Below are positions 18,558 to 26,478 of a stretch of 64,000 nucleotides of DNA, piece by piece (positions within the stretch are counted from its first letter, which is position 1; every line of letters starts with the position of its first letter). The notes beneath the pieces are model-generated. The model worked only from the letters and a program-made list of their open reading frames with translations. It searched no databases and was not told where the DNA came from. Where the stretch lies: NCBI GenBank assembly GCA_028710485.1, contig JAQTTZ010000005.1, positions 1 to 64,000 of the forward strand, written 5' to 3'. The DNA is from Bacteriovorax sp. GTDB lineage: Bacteria; Bdellovibrionota; Bacteriovoracia; Bacteriovoracales; Bacteriovoracaceae. The position numbers were made by a program, and so were the translations under genes.

Positions 18558-20123
18558 ATGGGTGAGTATATGGATCAAGCAAAACAGGCCCGCGTCTGGG
18601 CTTCAGAATTTTTAGAAATTTCTCGTCAATTTCGGCTAGGAAGCCTTCCAACAGAATCACCTCATCCCAAAACTCTAAGGCTCTCAGAAGATGCCAAGCA
18701 TAATTTAAACCGCGCGATTGAAACGATTCAAGACATTGACCTGGATGTGTTTATCCGTCTCCAAGACTCCTTAGATGAATTAAAAATTCTTCAAGCAGAA
18801 ATTAAAACCACTATCGAGGGTGGAGGACGAATTTTTCTTTGTGGCTGCGGCGCTACTGGAAGATTGTCGTTGGCGCTGGAAACCATTTGGAGAGAGCAGC
18901 ACAGTAATAATAAATTACTTCAAGAGAGGATTGTAAGTTTTATGGCCGGTGGTGATGTCGCACTTATTCATTCCGTAGAAAAATTTGAAGACTTTCCGGA
19001 ATTTGGTGAAAGACAACTTCTGGAATTAGGTTTTAGAGAAGGGGATATGATCATCTCCTGCACTGAAGGTGGAGAAACACCCTTTGTTATCGGAGCAACT
19101 GAAGCCGCCTCTGTGCTCAGTTCCCGTCCTCCCTATTTTCTCTACTGCAATCCGGATAATATTTTAATTCAAACTGCGGAGCGCTCCAAACGCGTGATTG
19201 AGAATTCTCAAATAAAAAAAATTAATTTAACCGTTGGGCCTATGGCCTTAACTGGTAGTACCAGAATGCAAGCGACTACTATCTTAATGTATGCTGCCGG
19301 ATTGTGTTTATGGTTTTTTGATAAAGATTTCATTGAGTTAGAAAAAGAATTATCCCGTCTTACTAAATTTGTTCGCGATCTGAATCTTGGTTTTTTAAAA
19401 AGTTTTATTGAATGTGAAACTGAACTGTATAAAAAAGGTGAGTACCTATTTTATGAAACAGATGGAAAGTTGGGAATTAGTATTTTAACTGATACAACGG
19501 AGCGCTCTCCAACTTTTAGCCTTTATCCTTTTGAGAATCAGAACGATTTAGAAAAAAAACCATCGTTGTCGTATTTGCTTTTTCCGGATTCACCAGACAA
19601 TGTTTCAGCTTGGCACGATCTTCTTGGACGTTCGCCTCGTTGCTTTCATTGGCCAGAAGTGACGGCACAGACCAGCTCTGAGAGATTGATGGGGTTTGAT
19701 TTTAGCCAGCAGCTCACCTCGCACCGACCTAAGTACCTAAGTGCTATTCACTCCAATTTTAAGATACTATTTGATGGAAATATTAATGCTCTCAATTTTT
19801 CCTTGAAAGAGAATACCCACCAATTAGATCTTGGGGAGTTGAATTTTTTATCAGCTCATCTTATTTTAAAAATTGTTCTTAATAATTTATCAACTCTAGT
19901 AATGGGGAGAATGGATCGTTACGAATCTAATTTGATGACTTGGGTTCGCGCCAGCAATAACAAATTAGTGGATCGTGCGGTTAGGTATGTAGATACGCTT
20001 TTAAGACAGAAGGACATTACTGTCTCTTATGAGGAATTAGTTCAGGCTTGTTTTAGGCTTAAGGACCAGATTCCCAGAGATCAATCACTGGTCCTTACAA
20101 TGGTTCGTGAATTTAGTCCTTAA
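18558..20123 (+). CDS. SIS-domain protein, N-acetylmuramic acid 6-phosphate etherase / GCKR-like
   Basis: GGGRIFLCGCGATGRLSLALETIWRE, CTEGGETPFVIGATEAA, second SIS-like half. Confidence 0.7.
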   Translation: MGEYMDQAKQARVWASEFLEISRQFRLGSLPTESPHPKTLRLSEDAKHNLNRAIETIQDIDLDVFIRLQDSLDELKILQAEIKTTIEGGGRIFLCGCGATGRLSLALETIWREQHSNNKLLQERIVSFMAGGDVALIHSVEKFEDFPEFGERQLLELGFREGDMIISCTEGGETPFVIGATEAASVLSSRPPYFLYCNPDNILIQTAERSKRVIENSQIKKINLTVGPMALTGSTRMQATTILMYAAGLCLWFFDKDFIELEKELSRLTKFVRDLNLGFLKSFIECETELYKKGEYLFYETDGKLGISILTDTTERSPTFSLYPFENQNDLEKKPSLSYLLFPDSPDNVSAWHDLLGRSPRCFHWPEVTAQTSSERLMGFDFSQQLTSHRPKYLSAIHSNFKILFDGNINALNFSLKENTHQLDLGELNFLSAHLILKIVLNNLSTLVMGRMDRYESNLMTWVRASNNKLVDRAVRYVDTLLRQKDITVSYEELVQACFRLKDQIPRDQSLVLTMVREFSP

Positions 20124-20302
20124 GATTTTTTATTGTCGCGAGTTTTATCTTCTTCTTTTTCTTTTTGATCTGTTTTCATGCCTTCTTTGAACCCTCTAAT
20201 GGATTCCCCCAGAGTTTTTCCTAGTTGAGGGATTTTCTTTCCACCAAAAAAGAAAATGACTATGGCCGCGATCAGTACTCCTTCCGTTAAACCAATTCCC
20301 AT
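20120..20302 (-). CDS. tatA: twin-arginine translocase TatA/TatE family subunit
   Basis: MGIGLTEGVLIAAIVIFFFGGKKIPQLGKTLGESIRGFKEGMK. Confidence 0.9.
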   Translation of the reverse strand: MGIGLTEGVLIAAIVIFFFGGKKIPQLGKTLGESIRGFKEGMKTDQKEKEEDKTRDNKKS

Positions 20303-20325
20303 AAAAATGTCCTTTATTAATTATT

Positions 20326-20508
20326 TTATTTCGCCACTTTTTTGTCTTTCTTATCTGAATCATTTGTTTTTTCTTCTTCCTTCATACCTTCTTTAAAGCC
20401 ACGAATAGAAGAGCCTAATGTTTTTCCTAATTCTGGAATTTTTTTTCCACCAAAAAAGAATACGACTAATCCTGTAATTAAAAGACCTTCGCCTAAGTTG
20501 ATACCCAT
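20326..20508 (-). CDS. tatA: twin-arginine translocase TatA/TatE family subunit (second copy)
   Basis: MGINLGEGLLITGLVVFFFGGKKIPELGKTLGSSIRGFKEGMK, clear paralogue of the neighbour. Confidence 0.9.
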   Translation of the reverse strand: MGINLGEGLLITGLVVFFFGGKKIPELGKTLGSSIRGFKEGMKEEEKTNDSDKKDKKVAK

Positions 20509-20530
20509 AAACTTCTCCTGTTTTTAATTA

Positions 20531-21073
20531 TTAATAAAGTCTTGCAAGTTCCATAGAATATTTTCCCGGAGCGTAATTCATAAAACGATTGTCTTTTAGT
20601 TCTTGAAATTTTTTATTGCTTCCAGCGTATGAAGCGAAAGGGAAAATCGCAATTCCTCCACGGGGGGTGAATTCACCAATGACTTCGATATAATGTGGCT
20701 TAATCAAAGCGGCCATGTCATTACACATTTTTTGAACACAGTCTTCATGGAAGTCGCCATGATTTCTAAAACTAAAAAGATAAAGTTTAAGAGATTTTGA
20801 TTCAACCATTTTTTTATCAGCAATATAATTAATAAATATTTTAGCAAAATCCGGCTGACCTGTTTTTGGACAAAGGGATGTAAATTCAGTGCAAACAAAA
20901 GTTGTCCATGCCGTATTTTGCGGATGCTTATTATCGAAAGCTTCTAATAATTCAGGAGAGTATGTGCTCGTGTACTCAGTGTGAGATTCACCGAGTTTGA
21001 AATTTTTCAATTCTTTGGCATTTCTGCCAAGCTTAGCTTGTATAATTTTTTTCTCAGCTGTTTTTTTGGCCAT
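20531..21073 (-). CDS. queF: NADPH-dependent 7-cyano-7-deazaguanine reductase
   Basis: FTSLCPKTGQPDFAKI, ESKSLKLYLFSFRNHGDFHEDCVQ, FTPRGGIAIFPFAS. Confidence 0.93.
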   Translation of the reverse strand: MAKKTAEKKIIQAKLGRNAKELKNFKLGESHTEYTSTYSPELLEAFDNKHPQNTAWTTFVCTEFTSLCPKTGQPDFAKIFINYIADKKMVESKSLKLYLFSFRNHGDFHEDCVQKMCNDMAALIKPHYIEVIGEFTPRGGIAIFPFASYAGSNKKFQELKDNRFMNYAPGKYSMELARLY

Positions 21074-21158
21074 AAGCTAACTTGCGCCCCTATAAATGTA
21101 GTTAAATCGTGCCCTATTTGATATTACTTATATCATTTAAAATCAGAGGAATAAAGCC

Positions 21159-23579
21159 GTGAGTGAAGGAAAAACTAAAGTAGTGTTTGTTCAGTTAGGT
21201 TCTCCTAAAAGCCCGAAAGTATCTGATGTTAGGGCCTTTCTAAGAGAATTTTTAGCGGATCCGAGAGTAGTGGATATTAATCCTTTGCTCTGGAAGCTCA
21301 TTCTAAATCTTTTTGTATTGCCATTTCGCCCTAAGCGCTCGGCCTTTTTATACTCTCGTATTTGGGATGGTAATAGCTTTCCCCTGATCACCATCACAAA
21401 AGCATTTACTGAGCGGGTTCGAGGTTTCTTGACTTCGGGGAAAGTAGAAGTTAACCACGCTTTTTTACTTTCTTCCCCTCGAGTGAGCGATGTTTGGGAC
21501 GAATGGGAAAAAGATCCTAACCCGGCCGCTAAACTAAAAATTATTCAGATGTTTCCGCAATTTTCAGAAGCGACTATTGCCTCAGGGTTCGATGCCCTAG
21601 GAAGTGAAATAAAAAAAAGAGTGATGATCCCCGAAATCAGTTTGGTTACCGATTTTCATACTTCAAAAGCATTTATCGACAATAGCATTCTCCAGATTGA
21701 AACTTTTTTAGCAAGTTTTAAAGAGAAAGGTATTAAAATTGATAAACTTCTTTTGACCTTTCATGGAATTCAAAAAAGGCGCATTAACGATAAAGGCGAT
21801 GTTTATTACCTCCATTGCTATGAAACATTTTTTCTTATTAGATCGCGTTTAAAGGGCATAGAAGCAAATAATATCATCATGACTTTTCAATCGCGTTTTG
21901 GAAGTGAGGAGTGGCTTACTCCATATACTGAAAATACAGTGATTGATTTGGTGAAACTCAATCAAAGAAACTTGGCGGTTTATTCACCTAGTTTTGTCGC
22001 AGATTGTTTAGAGACTCAAGATGAACTGGGTGTTGAATTAAAAGAAACCGCCAAGAAATATGGCGGGGATATTCATTTTATTCCGTGTTTAAATGACAAT
22101 GAAGCGTGGTGTCGTGATTTTGCAAAATATGTGGAGAATCAATGCTTGGCTTCTGAGGAAGTTCGCTCAGAAGATTTTTATGAACTAGAAAAAAATAATT
22201 ATCGGGAGTTCGAAATAATGTCAGCTAAAGAATTAAAACAAAAATCTACACCTTTAAGCAAAGAAGCCAAATCTTCAATTCTGATTGTCGCCTTGACCAT
22301 CTTTTTAGACTTAGTAGGTTTTTCTATTATTTTTCCTTTGTTTCCAACGCTGGCGAAATATTATTTAACAGTTGATGCTGATAATATTTTTCTCAAAACA
22401 ATTTTTGGAACAATTCAAAATATTTCTAACTACACGGCAAGCACAACTTCTGTCTTTTCTAGTATTGTTCTATTTGGTGGTATGTTAGGTGCCATTTATT
22501 CTTCACTGCAATTTATAGCAGCACCTCTTTGGGGAGCTTGGTCTGATCGCATTGGACGAAAACCAGTACTAGTTCGTTCAATGGCCGGAATGGCAGTGGG
22601 CTATGTCATTTGGGTATTCTCTGGATCATTCACACTTCTTATTATTTCTCGGATCATTGACGGAATCATGGGGGGAAATATTTCAACAGCGACTGCCGTT
22701 GTTGCAGATGTGACTACTAAAGAAAATCGTTCCAAAGGAATGGCAATTATCGGAGTGGCCTTTGCTTTAGGTTTTGTCGTAGGGCCTGCGTTCGGTGGAC
22801 TATTATCGTTAATTGATTTAACTAAAATGTATCCAAACTTAGTTCAGTACGGGATCAATCCCTTCTCTGTGCCAGCGGTCTTTGCTCTTTGTCTTTCTCT
22901 CTTTAATACATTTTGGGTAATGACTAAGTTTAAAGAAAGTTTACCTCTTGAAAAACGTGGTGCTGTGACAACTGAGCGCAGTGCAAATATTTTCAAACTC
23001 TTCAAACCACTTCCTCATCCCGAAATCAACATTATCAATATGTCATATTTTCTTTTTCTTGCTGCATTTTCAGGAATGGAATTCACCCTGACATTTCTAG
23101 CAGCCGAAAGACTTAACTACACCTCAATGCAAAATGCTTATATCTTTATCTATATCGGTTTCATTATTGCCTTTGTTCAAGGCGGAATTGTGAGGAGAAA
23201 AGCGGCGAGTGTTGGTGAAAAGAAAATGGCGATGATTGGAATGATTTCTCTTATTCCTGGTCTGCTTCTTATTTCTGCTGCCTATTCAAATGCCATGCTT
23301 TATAGCGGATTATTTTTTCTGGCAGTTGGTTCATCAATGATTATGCCGTGCCTGACTTCTTTAGTAACAATCTATACGCCAAGCGCCGAGCAGGGGAGAA
23401 GTGTAGGGATTTTTAGATCAATGGGAGCATTGGCGCGAGTTGTTGGTCCAATATTATCTGCTATTGCTTATTACAAATATGGAGCTTGGGCACCGTATGT
23501 TTTTGGATCAGCATTTTTGTTGATGCCCATTTTGATGTTGACTCAACTTCCAAACAAACCGGCAGAAGCTGTCGGCTAA
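21159..23579 (+). CDS. hemH: fusion protein: ferrochelatase (N) + MFS transporter (C)
   Basis: N-term VQLGSPKSPKVSDVRAFLREFLADPRVVDINPLLW..., TFHGIQKRR, WLTPYTENTV, VADCLETQDEL; from about residue 365 a 12-TM MFS with GAWSDRIGRKPVLVRS; single uninterrupted frame. Confidence 0.88.
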   Translation: MSEGKTKVVFVQLGSPKSPKVSDVRAFLREFLADPRVVDINPLLWKLILNLFVLPFRPKRSAFLYSRIWDGNSFPLITITKAFTERVRGFLTSGKVEVNHAFLLSSPRVSDVWDEWEKDPNPAAKLKIIQMFPQFSEATIASGFDALGSEIKKRVMIPEISLVTDFHTSKAFIDNSILQIETFLASFKEKGIKIDKLLLTFHGIQKRRINDKGDVYYLHCYETFFLIRSRLKGIEANNIIMTFQSRFGSEEWLTPYTENTVIDLVKLNQRNLAVYSPSFVADCLETQDELGVELKETAKKYGGDIHFIPCLNDNEAWCRDFAKYVENQCLASEEVRSEDFYELEKNNYREFEIMSAKELKQKSTPLSKEAKSSILIVALTIFLDLVGFSIIFPLFPTLAKYYLTVDADNIFLKTIFGTIQNISNYTASTTSVFSSIVLFGGMLGAIYSSLQFIAAPLWGAWSDRIGRKPVLVRSMAGMAVGYVIWVFSGSFTLLIISRIIDGIMGGNISTATAVVADVTTKENRSKGMAIIGVAFALGFVVGPAFGGLLSLIDLTKMYPNLVQYGINPFSVPAVFALCLSLFNTFWVMTKFKESLPLEKRGAVTTERSANIFKLFKPLPHPEINIINMSYFLFLAAFSGMEFTLTFLAAERLNYTSMQNAYIFIYIGFIIAFVQGGIVRRKAASVGEKKMAMIGMISLIPGLLLISAAYSNAMLYSGLFFLAVGSSMIMPCLTSLVTIYTPSAEQGRSVGIFRSMGALARVVGPILSAIAYYKYGAWAPYVFGSAFLLMPILMLTQLPNKPAEAVG

Positions 23580-23609
23580 TCCAGGAAGTAGGCGGAAGTT
23601 ATTGCTGGT

Positions 23610-24275
23610 TTAACGAAGAAATGGATTTGATTTCTTTTCTTGATAAATGACAGTCGCTGGTCCGTGACCTGTGATTACTTTAGTTTCATCTGGTAAAACC
23701 AAAAGCCGTTCCTTAATTGACTTAATAATAAGTCTACTATCACCACCTGGTAAATCTGTTCTTCCAATCGATTGTTGAAAAAGAGTATCGCCTGCAAATA
23801 ATTGAGGGATTTCAAAATAATCGCTATAAAAGCAACAAGAACCAGGAGTGTGTCCAGGAGTGTGAAGGGTGGTTAGAAATGTATTGATCTCGGGATCTGT
23901 AAAAGAAAAGATTTCACCATCAAAAAGATAAGCATCCAGCGGTTTTGGAGTTCCTACTTTTTGACCGAAAAAAAGTCCTTGCTGTGGGAGCATATCATAG
24001 AGGAATTGGTCTCCCTTATGAAGATGCATAGTAGCTCCTGTTGCAATACTAACTTCAGAGGATCTTCCGATATGATCGAAATGGGCGTGGGTATGCAAAA
24101 GTTTTTTAACGTTGATATTAAGGTCTTTAATCTTTTTTAAAATAAAGTCGAGGTCATTTCCTGGATCGATAATAATCGCTTCTCGAGTGCTATCAGAATA
24201 TAGGATCGAGCAATTACAAGCGTAACTGCCTACGGGGAAACTGACTAAATTGAGAGAATTTTTTTTTAAGTTAAT
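23610..24275 (-). CDS. MBL-fold hydrolase (glyoxalase II-like), probable non-NTG (ATT) start
   Basis: HTHAHFDHIG metal motif; in-frame upstream codons give NLVSFPVGSYACNCSILYSDSTREAIIIDPGNDLDF, the expected MBL N-terminus; AAAGGA SD then ATT at 24275. Confidence 0.75.
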   Translation of the reverse strand: MNLKKNSLNLVSFPVGSYACNCSILYSDSTREAIIIDPGNDLDFILKKIKDLNINVKKLLHTHAHFDHIGRSSEVSIATGATMHLHKGDQFLYDMLPQQGLFFGQKVGTPKPLDAYLFDGEIFSFTDPEINTFLTTLHTPGHTPGSCCFYSDYFEIPQLFAGDTLFQQSIGRTDLPGGDSRLIIKSIKERLLVLPDETKVITGHGPATVIYQEKKSNPFLR

Positions 24276-24310
24276 ATAAAATCCTTTATTTTTAGGGTTA
24301 TTAGCAAAAT

Positions 24311-25183
24311 TTATAATTTAGTGATGAGTTCGCGGGCAATATTTAAGCCCGTGAGCTTTTCCATTTGCTCAAACCCGGGAACAGGATTAAATTCTAAAAA
24401 ATAAAAATTATTTCCATCATCAATAATATCCACTCCACAATAATCCATTCCACTGAGACTTACTCCCCGCAGTGCTTCGTTTTGGATCTCAGTTGAGATT
24501 TTTTTAATGATTTTTCCCAAAGAACGCTTTGAGTTTCCTCGGAAATCTTCAATTATGGGCCGACGTTCTACGATTCCTATGATTTCATTTTTCAGAATAA
24601 AAATTCGCCATTCCTTTTTGTGTTCAATAAAAGGTTGAATAATGAATTTTTGATCTTTGATGGCATTAAAAGTTTCAAGAAGACTCTTCAATGATTGAAG
24701 ACCATTTACCAAGTTTACTCCGATTCCCTGATTACCACGAACCATTTTTATAATAAATTTCTGGCCGGGGGAGAGGGTCGAAATGCTTTCCCAATAATTT
24801 TCATTCAGCTCTCCGCGGTAGCTAATTGATTCAATGCTGGAAAGTTTGTTCTGGCCAAAGAAAAGCATTTGCCTGTCTTTACTTCTAAAAGTCTCCAGCG
24901 AATGGAGGGGATTGGTTATCTTATACCCCAAATCACTGTGGTGCTGTGAAACGATCAAGTCAAAATCGTCATAGCGGATGCCTGTCGTTCGGTGGAAATA
25001 GAGGTCAGGGCGCTCTTTTTTAGCCGAGGGAAGAATATTGGTAGAGATTAAAAACTGGTAGGGGTTCAGCCAACTATTACCGTATTTAAGTTTATTGGCC
25101 TCTGTAAGCAAGCGTTTTGTAGTGTAAAGGTCGGGAGATTCGCTTGCTACAATAATATTTCTTTTATCTTTTTTAAGACCCAT
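24311..25183 (-). CDS. ATP-grasp domain protein (RimK-like ligase)
   Basis: KFIIKMVRGNQGIGVNLV, KFIIQPFIEHKKEWRIFILKNEIIG, YFLEFNPVPGFEQMEK. Confidence 0.8.
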   Translation of the reverse strand: MGLKKDKRNIIVASESPDLYTTKRLLTEANKLKYGNSWLNPYQFLISTNILPSAKKERPDLYFHRTTGIRYDDFDLIVSQHHSDLGYKITNPLHSLETFRSKDRQMLFFGQNKLSSIESISYRGELNENYWESISTLSPGQKFIIKMVRGNQGIGVNLVNGLQSLKSLLETFNAIKDQKFIIQPFIEHKKEWRIFILKNEIIGIVERRPIIEDFRGNSKRSLGKIIKKISTEIQNEALRGVSLSGMDYCGVDIIDDGNNFYFLEFNPVPGFEQMEKLTGLNIARELITKL

Positions 25184-25251
25184 AATTATTACCAGAGGAA
25201 GGAATTCTTATGCTTGAATTCTTAGTTTGTTAATAGTTATAATATCACATT

Positions 25252-26346
25252 ATGAAATCCCGTCATTCCAAAATTGTCTTCTTATCACTGGTCTTGGTCA
25301 TTCTGTTTTCCAATTCTTTAAGTTTTGCTGAAACTCCTCAATTAACTCCGGCCCTTAGTAGTTTTTGTAAAAAGATGGACATTCAATTTAAAAAATATGG
25401 TTGGGATAGAAGTGAATGTGAAAAATATGAATGGATCCATGTTCGTAATTCGGTCGTTGGTGATCCTTTAACCTGGACTGTCTTTGGGGACACCAGTGAT
25501 GAGGAGAAGCCAAGTTTTAAGCAAAAAGATGTTTCAATCATTATGTGTGGAGTTCACGGTGATGAAATTACACCAATAAAATTTTGCTTTGATATAATGT
25601 CTTATTTAAAGACAGTATATGCAGATCCAGAAATTTTTAAAAAAGATTTTTCTAATAAAATTGTTATTGTCGCTCCCTTGGTTAATCCGGATGCTTTTTT
25701 TAAAGTTCGTCCTTCGAGAGTTAATGCCCATGGTGTAGATGTAAACCGCAACTTCCCTACAAAAGATTGGGCACGGGATGCTAGAAGATTATGGATTTCA
25801 AATTTAAGAAAAGATAAAAGACGCAACCCTGGTCTGAAGTCTAATAGCGAACCGGAAGTTGTTTTCCAAATGAATCTGATAAAGCGTTATGCTCCAGATA
25901 AAATTATCTCTGTCCATTCACCATTGACCATGTTGGATTACGACGGACCAAATACGGTTGTCACAGGTCTGGTTGACGGGAACCGCGCCCACGAACTTTT
26001 AATTCAAATGAGTAAGGATGCTTCAGATTATAAGATCGAAAACTATCCTTTTTTTCCGGGCTCTCTAGGCAATTGGGCCGGTAAAGAAAGAGATATTCCA
26101 ACATACACTTTAGAGCTTCCAACTTCCGATCCCGCCAGATCTGGTCAATACTGGAAATTGTTTAAGTCGGCCATTCATAATGCTGTTGCTCATGACCTTA
26201 AAGAAAAGAGCAATGTGAAGAGTGCAGAAAAGGGCGACGAAAAATCAGAAGTTAAAACAGATGGCATTCCCGTCGGCACTACTGCAAAAATTGAAGACCA
26301 AAAATCGGCCGAAGTAAAACCAGCAAAAACTGAATTAGTCGACTAG
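25252..26346 (+). CDS. M14-family zinc carboxypeptidase (murein peptide amidase-like), secreted
   Basis: signal peptide; GVHGDEITPIKF, NPDAFFKVRPSRVNAHGVDVNRNFPTKDW, TLELPT; low-complexity Lys/Glu tail. Confidence 0.82.
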   Translation: MKSRHSKIVFLSLVLVILFSNSLSFAETPQLTPALSSFCKKMDIQFKKYGWDRSECEKYEWIHVRNSVVGDPLTWTVFGDTSDEEKPSFKQKDVSIIMCGVHGDEITPIKFCFDIMSYLKTVYADPEIFKKDFSNKIVIVAPLVNPDAFFKVRPSRVNAHGVDVNRNFPTKDWARDARRLWISNLRKDKRRNPGLKSNSEPEVVFQMNLIKRYAPDKIISVHSPLTMLDYDGPNTVVTGLVDGNRAHELLIQMSKDASDYKIENYPFFPGSLGNWAGKERDIPTYTLELPTSDPARSGQYWKLFKSAIHNAVAHDLKEKSNVKSAEKGDEKSEVKTDGIPVGTTAKIEDQKSAEVKPAKTELVD

Positions 26347-26478
26347 AACTCTACAACCTCCAGATCCTTGAAAATACTTATTAGCAAATTATTGTTGGCA
26401 TTAATAGCTCAAGTTTTTGGGCAATGTATTCGATGAGACATATGAGAATAGTTATCCCTTCTCGTAAGGAGTCTTTAT

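Noticed and set aside
21074-21158. Possible preQ1 riboswitch upstream of queF
   Set aside because: The 85-nt leader does not show the conserved preQ1-I/II loop sequences I could check by eye.
23575-23605. CCAGGAAGTAGGCGGAAG resembling the start of the dispersed element
   Set aside because: Shares only CCAGGA; lacks ATGCACG, AGGCAGG and AATC blocks, so it is probably chance.
26390-26440. sigma54-like promoter TTGGCATTAATAGCTC
   Set aside because: GG-GC spacing is 8, not 10, so it does not fit the -24/-12 consensus.
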